In this document: positions 39,401 to 47,868 of the stretch, piece by piece
How the letters are laid out: each line of letters starts with the position of its first letter
Numbering within the stretch: the stretch's first letter is position 1
DNA from: Accumulibacter sp.
Lineage (GTDB): Bacteria; Pseudomonadota; Gammaproteobacteria; Burkholderiales; Rhodocyclaceae
DNA length: 64,000 nt
Assembly (NCBI GenBank): GCA_024235695.1
Contig: JACKLX010000001.1
Coordinates: 62,001 to 126,000 of the forward strand
Direction of reading: 5' to 3'
Notes under the pieces: model-generated
Seen by the model: only the letters and a program-made list of their open reading frames with translations
Databases searched by the model: none
Told to the model about the DNA's origin: nothing
Position numbers and translations under genes: made by a program

Positions 39401-39520
39401 GTAGTGGCACGGCATCCGGACGCAACGCGACAGTGTACCAAGCATCGTCGCGGCGATGACGACAAACATCGGTCGCGACGCGCTCACCCTCGCTTGGCCG
39501 CAAGACGCCGGCGTTTGGCT

Positions 39521-40300
39521 TCACCTGCGTGCTGGCGACGGATACCCCAGGGCCCGCGAAATCTCGCTGGCGGTCAGCTTGATCGCCTTCGCCCAGTCCG
39601 CATTGTGACGGTCGCTGGGCGCCGACACCGACAGGCCGGCGACCATCTGGCCCTCGTCGTCGAGCACCGGCGCGGCGATGCAGCGCAGGCCAATCTCGGC
39701 CTCCTCGTTGTCGAAGGCCACTTCGTGCCGGCGGATCTTGTCGAGTTCCTTTTCCAGTGCCTCGAGCCGGGTCAGCGAATGCGGCGTCTTGCCCGGCAGG
39801 CCGGTGCGCCTGGCGTAGGCGCGAACGTCGGCGGCGGCGTCGGCAGCGAGAAACAGCTTGCCGACCGAGGTCAGGTGCAGCGGTGCGCGGCCGCCGACCA
39901 GATAGACGACGCGGACCAGCGAGCGGCCGCTCGAGGTCCGTTCGACGTAGATGATTTCGTCTTCGTGACGGATGCCGAGATTTACCGCCTCGCCGACCAG
40001 CTCGTGCAACTGCTGCATGTACGGCAGGGCGATCTGGCGAATGTTGATCCGCGACTTGACCAGGTTACCCAGCTCGAGCAGCCGGATGCCGAGGGCGTAG
40101 GTGCCGGCGTCGTGCCGCTCGACGATCGCCGCGCTGGTCATCACCGCGAGAATCCGGTGCGCGGTGGACGGGTGCAGGCCGGTGTTCTTCGCCAGCACCT
40201 TGAGGCTCGCCGGCTCCGGCATGTCGGCCAGCACGTCGAGCAGCGACATCATCCGCTCGATGACCTGGATCGAAGCTTTCTCTGCCTGTGGTTCCGCCAT
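39521..40300 (-). CDS. IclR-family transcriptional regulator
   Basis: The 259-residue protein has an N-terminal winged helix ([20 protein letters not shown]) and a C-terminal GAF-like effector domain ([35 protein letters not shown]). It is divergent from the lut-type cluster, with about 100 nt between starts, so it is the best candidate regulator of that cluster. The effector is unknown; lactate or a related acid would fit. Confidence 0.9.
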   Translation of the reverse strand: MAEPQAEKASIQVIERMMSLLDVLADMPEPASLKVLAKNTGLHPSTAHRILAVMTSAAIVERHDAGTYALGIRLLELGNLVKSRINIRQIALPYMQQLHELVGEAVNLGIRHEDEIIYVERTSSGRSLVRVVYLVGGRAPLHLTSVGKLFLAADAAADVRAYARRTGLPGKTPHSLTRLEALEKELDKIRRHEVAFDNEEAEIGLRCIAAPVLDDEGQMVAGLSVSAPSDRHNADWAKAIKLTASEISRALGYPSPARR

Positions 40301-40400
40301 CGCCTTCCTGTCGAACCTTCCGTTTTGGCCTGCGGGGGAATACTATTGGGCGCTCCGCCACTCGCCCACCGCAACTTGTGCGGCGCAATATCTTACCATC

Positions 40401-41492
40401 ATGCGCGTTGCCCTGTTCGTCACCTGCCTGGTCGATCTGCTGCGCCCGAGTGTCGGTTTCGCGGCAATCAAGTTGCTCGAGGCCGCCGGCTGTACGGTAC
40501 ACGTACCGGCGACGCAGACCTGCTGTGGCCAGCCGGCGTACAACGCAGGCGACCGCGCGGCGGCGATCGCCCAGGCCAGAAAAACGATCGCCGAGTGCGA
40601 AGACGCCGACTACCTGGTGACGCCCAGCGGCTCCTGCGCCGACCAGATCCGCAACGCCTACCGGGAACTGCTGGCCGACGATCCGGCGTGGCAGAGTCGC
40701 GCCGAGCGCCTCGCCGGACGAACCCACGAACTCAGCGATTTCCTGGCCACCGTCTTGCGGGTCGACGCGCTGCCCGGCGATTTTGCCGGCAGCGTCACCC
40801 ACCACGATTCGTGCAGCGGCCTGCGTGGTCTGGCGATCCGCGACCAGCCGCGGGCACTGCTCGCCCGGCTGCCGCACCTGAGCCTGCGAGAAATGCCCGG
40901 CGCCGAGGAATGCTGCGGCTTTGGCGGCACTTTCTCGCTCGGCTTCGGCGAGATCTCGTCAGCGATTGCCGAACGGAAGTGCGCCAATGCGCGGCTGACC
41001 GGCGCCGATGCGCTGGTCGGCGGCCACGCCTACGGCTGGGTCTATCCCGGACCGATGGGTGCGATCCTGACGCCGCTGTTCGGCGGCCTCGAGAAAGCCC
41101 TCGATCTGCCGCAGGCCTCGACACTTTGTCGGCAATGCAGCGCCGTCTGTCCGGTGCGCATTCCGCCGCCGGGATTGCTGCGCAAGCTGCGTGAACGGCA
41201 GGCCGGCGCCGGCCTGCGCCCGCGCGGCGAGCGCCTGGCCCTGCGGCTGTGGGCCTGGCAGGCCTTGCGACCGACGCTCTACGCTTTGAGCACGCGCGTC
41301 GGCGTGCGCTACCTGAACTGGCTGGCCGGTGGCGCCGAACACATCGCCGCGCTCGGCGTCGCGCCGGGCTGGAGCGTCGGTCGTGATCTTCCGGCGCCGC
41401 AAGGCAAGACCTTTCCCGAACTGCACCCGCGGCGCCAGCTTGCCTCGTCGCGCAGCCGCACACTCAGCCATGACAAGGCCCGGAAGCGCTGA
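40401..41492 (+). CDS. LutA-LutB chimeric iron-sulfur protein (apparent in-frame deletion)
   Basis: 363 residues. Residues 1 to about 207 are a LutA/YkgE-type CCG-domain protein (TCCGQPAYNAGD, HHDSCSGLRG, EECCGFGGTFS). From about residue 208 the sequence jumps to the C terminus of LutB/YkgF: HAYGWVYPGPMGAILTPL, then CRQCSAVCPVRIPPP, one ferredoxin-type motif. The LutA tail of about 30 residues and roughly the first 300 residues of LutB are missing. LutABC oxidises L-lactate, so this product is probably not functional as a standard complex. The join is at about 41018-41028. The IclR gene is divergent upstream. Confidence 0.8.
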   Translation: MRVALFVTCLVDLLRPSVGFAAIKLLEAAGCTVHVPATQTCCGQPAYNAGDRAAAIAQARKTIAECEDADYLVTPSGSCADQIRNAYRELLADDPAWQSRAERLAGRTHELSDFLATVLRVDALPGDFAGSVTHHDSCSGLRGLAIRDQPRALLARLPHLSLREMPGAEECCGFGGTFSLGFGEISSAIAERKCANARLTGADALVGGHAYGWVYPGPMGAILTPLFGGLEKALDLPQASTLCRQCSAVCPVRIPPPGLLRKLRERQAGAGLRPRGERLALRLWAWQALRPTLYALSTRVGVRYLNWLAGGAEHIAALGVAPGWSVGRDLPAPQGKTFPELHPRRQLASSRSRTLSHDKARKR

Positions 41493-41518
41493 CGGTGACC
41501 AGCCATCGAGACCCTCCG

Positions 41519-41650
41519 ATGACCAAAGTCGACCTGCCGCGGCCGCCGCAAGGCCGGGCGTTGTTGAGCAGCGGCGCCGTGACGAGTCGGCAGCCGTTTT
41601 CCCCGACGCATCGTCTCCCACCCGACCTGCCCGCCAAACAAGGAGCATGA
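41519..41650 (+). CDS. Possible 43-residue protein upstream of the ALDH gene
   Basis: A short open frame, MTKVDLPRPPQGRALLSSGA and on, fills most of the gap between the lut chimera and the aldehyde dehydrogenase-like gene and stops inside the latter's Shine-Dalgarno region (AGGAGC at 41641). It is Pro/Ser/Arg-rich without a known domain. It may be a leader peptide, a remnant, or chance. Confidence 0.3.
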   Translation: MTKVDLPRPPQGRALLSSGAVTSRQPFSPTHRLPPDLPAKQGA

Positions 41651-41657
41651 GCCGCCA

Positions 41658-42374
41658 ATGATGCTGGATCCCGACGCCATCCTGGCCATTCCGCTGTGGA
41701 TCAACGGCCACGCCTACCTGACCATGGCACCGGCTTTTTTCGATGTCCGCGACCCGCGCGATGGCCAGGTCAAGCGGCGCACGCCGATGTGCGGCGCCGC
41801 CGAGGCCCGCACCGCGGTCGACGCGGCGCAGGCCGCCCTCGCCGGCTGGGCGGCGCGGACGGTCGCCGGGCGAGCGCTGCTGCTGGCCGCGCTGGGCGAC
41901 GCGCTGGCCGCATACGAGGCGCATTTTGCCGGCCTGATCGCCGAAGAAACCGGCAAGGACGCGGCCCTGGCCGCCGCCGAGGTCGACGCGGCGCGGCGCC
42001 TGCTGCACGCGGCCGGCGCCGACTCGCAGCAGCAGCAGACGAACGGCGGTGCCGCCGTGGTAGCAATCGTCAGCGACGACCGCGCGCCGCTGCTCGGCGT
42101 CGTCCGCCACGCCGTGCCGGCCCTGCTGGCAGGCGCGACGGTTGTCGTCAAGCCGAGTCCGAAAGCACCCTCGGCGACGTTTGCGCTGGCCGAGCTGACC
42201 GCTCGCGGTGATTTCCCGGGCGGCGTCTTCAACGTCCTGCACGGCGACATCGCAGCGATCGAGGGCCTCTGCGCTACCGACCAACTCAGCCTGCTGCTGT
42301 TTGCCGGCGATCCGGCGCTGGGCGCCCGGGTTGCCGCCATCGCCACCCGTCACGGCAAGCCTTTTGTGGATTGA
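41658..42374 (+). CDS. Half-length aldehyde dehydrogenase-like protein
   Basis: This 238-residue protein matches the N-terminal NAD-binding half of aldehyde dehydrogenases: AEETGKDAALAAAEVDAARRL, AVPALLAGATVVVKPSPKAP, ALAELTARGDFPGGVFNVLHG. It ends at HGKPFVD, before the ALDH catalytic Glu and Cys would occur. It could bind NAD(P) but should not oxidise aldehydes. No second half follows; the next gene starts 4 nt later. Truncation or a genuine short paralogue are both possible. AGGAGC lies 11 nt before the first ATG. Confidence 0.7.
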   Translation: MMLDPDAILAIPLWINGHAYLTMAPAFFDVRDPRDGQVKRRTPMCGAAEARTAVDAAQAALAGWAARTVAGRALLLAALGDALAAYEAHFAGLIAEETGKDAALAAAEVDAARRLLHAAGADSQQQQTNGGAAVVAIVSDDRAPLLGVVRHAVPALLAGATVVVKPSPKAPSATFALAELTARGDFPGGVFNVLHGDIAAIEGLCATDQLSLLLFAGDPALGARVAAIATRHGKPFVD

Positions 42375-42377
42375 GCC

Positions 42378-43334
42378 ATGCACCGCATCGTCTATCTCGA
42401 ACGCCAATCGGTGATCGCCGAAGTGCGCCGACCGAACTTTCCGCACCATTGGGTCGAGTACCCGAAAACGCTGCAGAGCGAGGTCCGCGAGCGGCTCGCC
42501 GGGGCAACGATCGCGATCGTCAACAAGCTGCAGATCGATGCCGAGCTGATCGCTGCGTTGCCGGCCCTGCGGATGATCGCCGTCGCCGCGACCGGCACCA
42601 ACAACGTCGACCTCGACGCCTGCCGCGCGCGCGAAATCGTCGTCTCGAACATCCGCGGCTACGCCGTACATACCGTTCCGGAGCATGTGCTGGCGCTGCT
42701 GCTGGCGCTGTCGCGCAACATTCCCGCCTATCGGCAGGCGGTCGCCGAAGGCAAGTGGCAGCGATCTGAGCAATTCTGCTTCTTCGATTACCCGATCCGC
42801 GACCTGCACGGCGCAACGCTGAGCCTGCTCGGCAGCGGCAGCCTCGGCAACGGCGTCGCCAGACTGGCCAGCGCTTTCGGCATGCACGTGCTGCGCAGCG
42901 AACGCAAGGACGCGAGCAGCATCCGGCCAGGCTACACGCCGTTCGCCGAAGCCTTGCACGACGCCGACGTGGTGTCGCTGCACTGCCCGCTGACCGCCGG
43001 GACGACGCATCTGATCGGCGAACCCGAACTGCGCGCGATGAAACCGTCGGCGCTGCTGATCAACACCGCGCGCGGTGGCCTGGTCGACGAAGCGGCGCTG
43101 GTCAGAGCCTTGCAGGAAGGCTGGATCGCCGGCGCCGGTTTCGACGTCCTGAGCGCCGAGCCGCCGCGTAGCGGCAACGCCCTGCTGGCGCCCGAACTGC
43201 TCGCGCTGCCGAATTTCCTGCTGACGCCGCACGTTGCCTGGGCCAGCCAGCCGGCGATGCAGGCGCTCACCGACCAGCTGATCGGCAATCTCGAAGCCTT
43301 CGCCCGCGGCGAACCGCAGCATCGGGTGGCCTGA
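42378..43334 (+). CDS. D-2-hydroxyacid dehydrogenase (glycerate dehydrogenase-like)
   Basis: A 318-residue NAD-dependent reductase of the D-isomer-specific family. It has the Rossmann motif LLGSGSLGNGVARLA, the substrate Arg in INTARGGLVDEAAL, Glu in DVLSAEPP, and the catalytic His in LTPHVAWAS. It likely interconverts a 2-oxoacid and a D-2-hydroxyacid such as hydroxypyruvate/glycerate. It follows the ALDH-like gene by 4 nt and sits in the lut region, consistent with hydroxyacid metabolism. Confidence 0.9.
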   Translation: MHRIVYLERQSVIAEVRRPNFPHHWVEYPKTLQSEVRERLAGATIAIVNKLQIDAELIAALPALRMIAVAATGTNNVDLDACRAREIVVSNIRGYAVHTVPEHVLALLLALSRNIPAYRQAVAEGKWQRSEQFCFFDYPIRDLHGATLSLLGSGSLGNGVARLASAFGMHVLRSERKDASSIRPGYTPFAEALHDADVVSLHCPLTAGTTHLIGEPELRAMKPSALLINTARGGLVDEAALVRALQEGWIAGAGFDVLSAEPPRSGNALLAPELLALPNFLLTPHVAWASQPAMQALTDQLIGNLEAFARGEPQHRVA

Positions 43335-43410
43335 GCGGGCGGCGGAAGAATGCTGCCCATCGCCTTCGCGCGCCTGCCGACGCAACAGCACTGATCGAGG
43401 ACCACCGGCA

Positions 43411-44049
43411 ATGAATTCCGCGTCGCAGGAACTGCTGCTCAGGGCCGCCGCGCAGCGCTTCCACACCGTGCTCGCCGACCCGCCGTGGCGATTCCAGAAC
43501 AAGACCGGCAAGGTGGCGCCCGAACACAAGCGACTCAATCGCTACGACACGATGACCCTCGACGCCATTTGCGAACTGCCGGTGGCGGCGATCTGCGAAG
43601 AACCGGCACATCTCTACCTGTGGGTCCCCAATGCCCTGCTGCCCGAGGGTTTGCGGGTAATGAAGTGCTGGGGCTTCAACTACAAGAGCAACCTGGTCTG
43701 GCACAAGGTGCGCAAGGACGGTGCGCCCGACGGTCGCGGCGTCGGCTTCTATTTTCGCAATACCACCGAACTGATCCTCTTCGGCGTACGCGGCAAGCAC
43801 GCCCGCACGCTGACACCGGGGCGACGACAGGTCAACATCATCCGCTCGCTGAAACGCGAACATTCGCGCAAACCCGACGAGCAGTACGCCCTGATCGAGT
43901 CGTGCAGTCCCGGTCCGCGCATCGAGTTGTTCGCCCGCGGCCCTCGCGCCGGCTGGACCAGCTGGGGCAACCAGGCCGAGCACTACGCGCCGAGCTGGCC
44001 GACCTACGCCAACCACTCACAGGCCGATCTGTTTCTGCCGGACGAATGA
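43411..44049 (+). CDS. MT-A70 family adenine methyltransferase
   Basis: A 212-residue protein with the catalytic DPPW motif in TVLADPPWRFQ near residue 24. Further family segments are HLYLWVPNALLPEG, GFNYKSNLVWHK, and the SAM-binding end IELFARGPRAGW. It would methylate N6 of adenine in DNA (or, less likely, RNA). No restriction partner is adjacent; its stop overlaps the modA start (ATGA). It may be an orphan regulatory methylase or of phage origin. Confidence 0.85.
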   Translation: MNSASQELLLRAAAQRFHTVLADPPWRFQNKTGKVAPEHKRLNRYDTMTLDAICELPVAAICEEPAHLYLWVPNALLPEGLRVMKCWGFNYKSNLVWHKVRKDGAPDGRGVGFYFRNTTELILFGVRGKHARTLTPGRRQVNIIRSLKREHSRKPDEQYALIESCSPGPRIELFARGPRAGWTSWGNQAEHYAPSWPTYANHSQADLFLPDE

Positions 44050-44864
44050 ACGATCCGCGCCCGGTGACAGGTCCCCAGCGGCGCCTGCCGTCGCTCGCCC
44101 GCTGCGGCACGCTGCTGTCGCTGCTGGCGGCTGGCTTGCTGGCGCTGATCGGCGACGTCCGGGCGACCACCGTCGCTGCCGCTGCAGACCTCAAGTTCGC
44201 GCTCGGCGAGATCGCCGCCAATTACCAGCAGGAGACCGGCCGCAAGGTCGTGCTGTCCTTCGGATCGTCGGGCAATTTCGCGCGCCAGATCCCGCAGGGC
44301 GCGCCTTTCGAGATCTTCCTCTCGGCCGACGAGGAGTACATCTTCCGCCTCGCCAGGCAACAACTGCTGCGTGACGAAGGACGGCTGTACGCGGTCGGCC
44401 GCATCGCGCTGCTGGCCCCGCACGGCTCGCCGCTGGCGGTCGACGGCGAACTGCAGGGACTGGCGGCGGCGCTTGGCGACGGCCGGCTGCAGCGCCTGGC
44501 GATCGCCAACCCGCAGCACGCGCCCTATGGCCGGGCGGCGCGCGCCGCGCTCGAGCACGCCGGCCTCTGGCAAGCTCTGCAGGGCAAACTGGTGCTCGGC
44601 GAGAACGTCGCGCAGGCAGCGCAGTTCGCGCTCAGCGGTTCGGTGCAGGGCGGTATCGTCGCCTGGTCGCTGGTCAAGGCGCCGGAACTGGCCGGGCTCG
44701 GCGTCGCGGCGCTGATTCCCGAGAGCTGGCACCCGCCCTTGCGGCAGCGCATGGCGCTGACCCGCCGCGCCGGCGAAGACGCCAGCCGCTTCTACGACTA
44801 CCTGCAGCAGCCGGCGGCGCGCGCGGTTTTCGAGCGTTACGGTTTCTCGCTGCCGGCGAGGTAG
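44046..44864 (+). CDS. modA: Molybdate ABC transporter, periplasmic binding protein
   Basis: The 272-residue protein has a signal (LSLLAAGLLALIGDVRA) and ModA segments: VAAAADLKFALGEIAANYQ, FGSSGNFARQIPQGAPFEIF, ANPQHAPYGRAARAAL. The Ser and Asp/Tyr residues of the oxyanion pocket are plausible within these segments. It captures molybdate or tungstate. It starts inside the MT-A70 stop and is followed by modB after 4 nt. Confidence 0.92.
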   Translation: MNDPRPVTGPQRRLPSLARCGTLLSLLAAGLLALIGDVRATTVAAAADLKFALGEIAANYQQETGRKVVLSFGSSGNFARQIPQGAPFEIFLSADEEYIFRLARQQLLRDEGRLYAVGRIALLAPHGSPLAVDGELQGLAAALGDGRLQRLAIANPQHAPYGRAARAALEHAGLWQALQGKLVLGENVAQAAQFALSGSVQGGIVAWSLVKAPELAGLGVAALIPESWHPPLRQRMALTRRAGEDASRFYDYLQQPAARAVFERYGFSLPAR

Positions 44865-44868
44865 GGCC

Positions 44869-45534
44869 TTGATCGACTGGCAGGCGCTGTCGCTGTCGCT
44901 GCAACTGGCCACCGCCACGGCGCTGTTGCTGCTGCCCTTCGCGATCTGGCTGGCGCGTCTGCTGGCGTGGTCACGGTTTCGTCACCAGGGGGCGCTCGAA
45001 GCGGCGATCCTGCTGCCGCTGGTGCTGCCACCGACGGTCCTTGGCTACTACCTGCTGCTCGGTTTCGGCGGTGCCTCGCCGCTGGGCCAGGCCTATCACG
45101 CGCTGACCGGCCGGGCGCTGGTGTTCAGCTTCGACGGCCTGCTGGCGGCATCGCTGATCTTCAACCTGCCGTTCGCCGTACAGCCGATGCAGCGTTCCTT
45201 CGCGGCGATCCCGCGCGAAGTGCGCGAAGCGGCGTGGGTCTCGGGCCTGTCGCGCTGGCAGACCTTCCGGCGCATCGAATTGCCGCTGGCCTGGCCAGGA
45301 ATCGCCGCCGCGCTGGCGCTGACCTTCGCGCACACGCTCGGCGAATTCGGCGTCGTGCTGATGGTCGGCGGCAGCCTGCCGGGCGAAACCAGGACCATCG
45401 CCATCGCCATCTACGACCAGGCGCAGGCGTTCAACGACTCGGCGGCGGCCGGCATGTCGGCGCTGCTGCTGGCGCTGTCGTTCGTCGCCGTCATGCTGGT
45501 CAGCCGGCTCGGTCGCCTGGTGCTGCGGCGATGA
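44869..45534 (+). CDS. modB: Molybdate ABC transporter permease
   Basis: A 221-residue permease with five or six helices and the EAA loop EVREAAWVSGLSRWQTFRRI. The start is TTG at 44869. The stop overlaps modC by 4 nt. Confidence 0.93.
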   Translation: MIDWQALSLSLQLATATALLLLPFAIWLARLLAWSRFRHQGALEAAILLPLVLPPTVLGYYLLLGFGGASPLGQAYHALTGRALVFSFDGLLAASLIFNLPFAVQPMQRSFAAIPREVREAAWVSGLSRWQTFRRIELPLAWPGIAAALALTFAHTLGEFGVVLMVGGSLPGETRTIAIAIYDQAQAFNDSAAAGMSALLLALSFVAVMLVSRLGRLVLRR

Positions 45535-46688
45535 AGCTGGTCGCCCGGCTCGAACAGTCGGCGCCGATCCCGCTGGCCGCCGACATCGCCTGCGACAGTG
45601 GCGAACTGCTGGCGCTGGTCGGCCCCTCGGGCAGCGGCAAGTCGACCATCCTGCGCTGCCTGGCCGGCCTGCACCGGCCGGCTGCCGGCCACGTGCGCTG
45701 CGGCGACGAGACGTGGTTCGACGCCAGCCGCGGCGTCGATATGCCGCCGCAGCAGCGGCGCGTCGGCGTCGTCTTTCAGCACTACGCCCTGTTTCCCCAT
45801 CTCAGCGCACTGGCCAACGTGATCGTCGCGCTGCAGCATCTGCCGGCCGGCGAGCGTGCCGAAAAGGCCCGTCAGTGGCTGGCGCGCAGCAACCTCGAAG
45901 GCCTCGAGGCGCGCCGCCCGGCCGAGTTGTCCGGCGGCCAGCAGCAGCGCGTGGCGATCGCCCGCGCGCTGGCGCGCGAGCCGCAGGTGCTGTTGCTCGA
46001 CGAACCCTTCTCGGCGGTCGACCAGGTGACGCGACGCAAGCTGTTGCGCCAGCTGATCGAACTGCGCCGCTCGCTGGACATCCCGATCGTTCTGGTCACC
46101 CACGACCTCGAGGAAGCGGCGCTGCTCGCCGACACCATGACCGTCCTCCATCACGGCCGCAGCCTGCAGACCGCGCCACCCGACGAACTGCTGGCGAGAC
46201 CGGCGAGCGCGCTGGTCGCACGCCTGACCGACCAGCCGAACATCTTCACCGGCAGGGTGCTCGAGCAGTCGCCGGCAAGCGACACGACCTTGATCGACTG
46301 GCTGGGACAGCCGCTGCAGGCAGCACATCACGCGGTCTTCGCGGTTGGCGATGCCGTCTGCTGTGTGGTACCGGAGGCCGGCGTCATCCTGGTCCGCGAT
46401 CACCAGTGCGATCGCGAAAACACGTTCGACGCAACGGTCAGCGAGCGCCTCGCCTGGCGCGGCCACGCCACCGTCACGGCGCGCGTCACCGGCCAGCGCG
46501 AGGCGACGCTGTCGTTCGCCATCGGCGCCGCGGTGGCGCAGCGGCGCGGCATCGTCCCGGGTGTCCGGGTGGCGCTGCAGTTGCAGAAGGCGGCCATCTG
46601 CCTGACCCCCGCCGACCAGCCGAGCGGCCGCCCGGTCGCCGGCCAGCTCGGCACCGCTGCCACCGCCGCCGGCGATCGCCCGGCATGA
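45531..46688 (+). CDS. modC: Molybdate ABC transporter ATP-binding protein
   Basis: The 385-residue protein has Walker A (VGPSGSGKST), Q-loop (VFQHYALFPHL), signature LSGGQQQR and Walker B (VLLLDEPFSAVD), followed by a C-terminal TOBE-like region (about residues 290-360) that senses or binds molybdate. The stop overlaps the lutC-like start by 4 nt. Confidence 0.94.
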   Translation: MKLVARLEQSAPIPLAADIACDSGELLALVGPSGSGKSTILRCLAGLHRPAAGHVRCGDETWFDASRGVDMPPQQRRVGVVFQHYALFPHLSALANVIVALQHLPAGERAEKARQWLARSNLEGLEARRPAELSGGQQQRVAIARALAREPQVLLLDEPFSAVDQVTRRKLLRQLIELRRSLDIPIVLVTHDLEEAALLADTMTVLHHGRSLQTAPPDELLARPASALVARLTDQPNIFTGRVLEQSPASDTTLIDWLGQPLQAAHHAVFAVGDAVCCVVPEAGVILVRDHQCDRENTFDATVSERLAWRGHATVTARVTGQREATLSFAIGAAVAQRRGIVPGVRVALQLQKAAICLTPADQPSGRPVAGQLGTAATAAGDRPA

Positions 46689-47170
46689 ACGAGCGCGCAG
46701 CGCGAGCAGACATCCTGGCGCGCGTTCGCGCCGCCCTCCGGCACGACCCGGCGCACGCCGAGCAACGCCGGGCGCGGCTGCGCCAGACCATCGCGATGCC
46801 GACCGAAGGCCCGCGCCCGAGCTTGGTCGGCGACCTGGTCGGCATCACCGGCGCCTCCTGCGCGATCGCCGAGACCGGCACGCTGATGCTGCTCTCCGGC
46901 ACACGGACCGCGTCGACGACCCGCCTGCTGCCCGAAACGCACATCGCCATGGTGGCCGCCGGACGCATCGTCGCCGACATGGAGGAGGGCTTCGCGCTGC
47001 TCCGCCATGAACGCGGCGAAGGCAGCAAACTGCCGCGCGCCGTAAACTTCGTCTCCGGACCCTCGCGCACCAGTGACATCGAGCAGACCGTCGTGCTCGG
47101 CGCACATGGGCCGTATCGGGTGCACCTGCTGGTCGTCGGCACCACTGCCGACTCACCGATGGCGGCCTGA
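46685..47170 (+). CDS. LutC/LUD-domain protein with an internal deletion
   Basis: This 161-residue protein has both ends of LutC. The N terminus is ARADILARVRAALRHDPAHA and LRQTIAMPTEGPRPSLVGDL; the C terminus carries CAIAETGTLMLLSGTRTAST, LLPETHIAMVAAGRIV, LPRAVNFVSGPSRTSDIEQT and LGAHGPYRVHLLVVG. About 70-90 residues expected between GDLV (about 52) and GITGA are missing, in frame. LutC is a subunit of the lactate-oxidising LutABC complex. The gene is translationally coupled to modC. Confidence 0.82.
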   Translation: MNERAARADILARVRAALRHDPAHAEQRRARLRQTIAMPTEGPRPSLVGDLVGITGASCAIAETGTLMLLSGTRTASTTRLLPETHIAMVAAGRIVADMEEGFALLRHERGEGSKLPRAVNFVSGPSRTSDIEQTVVLGAHGPYRVHLLVVGTTADSPMAA

Positions 47171-47276
47171 TATCCGGCCATCACCGGCGCGGACGCACCG
47201 GGCAAGAATGCCGACCCGCAAGGCCCGCCGCGGCGCTGTTGCTTTTGCGCGACGCCCAGGCACGAGGATCCCGACC

Positions 47277-47561
47277 ATGCCCACCATCTCACTGAAGCTT
47301 TCCGACAAGATCAAGCAGTGGGTCGTTGCCGCTGCCGAGAGGCAAGGCGTTTCGCCACATGCGTTCATGGTGCACGCGATAGAGCAGGCCGCTGCTCTGG
47401 CAGAACGACGGGCGAGCCTCGTGTCCGAGGCACGAGCAGCGCGGGAACAGATGCTGAGGACCGGCCAAGGCTACGATGCCAGCGGAGTTCACGCCTGCCT
47501 CAAGGCACGCATTGCCGGGGGGCAACCGTCAAAGCCGAAGGCAGGATCCTGGCAAGGCTGA
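47277..47561 (+). CDS. Ribbon-helix-helix antitoxin (ParD/CopG-like)
   Basis: A 94-residue protein whose first 45 residues fit a ribbon-helix-helix DNA-binding fold (PTISLKLSDKIKQWVVAAAE, RQGVSPHAFMVHAIEQAAAL). The remainder is a toxin-binding tail. A ParE-type toxin frame follows directly but is broken. Antitoxins of this type repress their own promoter. Confidence 0.75.
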   Translation: MPTISLKLSDKIKQWVVAAAERQGVSPHAFMVHAIEQAAALAERRASLVSEARAAREQMLRTGQGYDASGVHACLKARIAGGQPSKPKAGSWQG

Positions 47562-47868
47562 TCTACTCGGAGCGGGCGCTTGCCGATCTCGAAAGAGCGA
47601 CCGATTTCCTGATCGAGATTGATCCTGGCGCAGCAGCTGCAACGGCCCCCTGTGCCAATATGAGTTGATTGCGGAAGCGGTAGATCCATTGATTCGTCAC
47701 CCGCTGATCGGTCGCCCCGTCGAGTGTGACTTGCGCGAGTTGCTCATCTTCCGTGGCCGTAGCGACTACGTGGCGCTCTACAGCCTCGAGGAGGATCACC
47801 AGGCCGTCCTGATTCTTGCGACCCGCCATCAGCGTGAAGCTGGATATTGGCCGCAGGGCGAAGAATGA
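47549..47868 (+). pseudogene. ParE/RelE-type toxin, frameshifted
   Basis: Two adjoining frames together give a ParE-like toxin. The first reads ARLIYSERALADLERATDFL and runs into a stop at about 47668. The second continues with AEAVDPLIRHPLIGRPVE and LILATRHQREAGYW. Between them, around 47640-47665, lies about 19 nt that do not fit either part (near CCCTGTGCCAATATGAG). The expected start Met position is CTG (47549), overlapping the antitoxin end. The toxin is probably inactive, leaving the antitoxin alone. Confidence 0.7.

Noticed and set aside
40959-43538. An 859-codon minus-strand frame over the lut, ALDH and dehydrogenase genes
   Set aside because: It crosses three unrelated plus-strand genes with clear families, so it is an antisense shadow.
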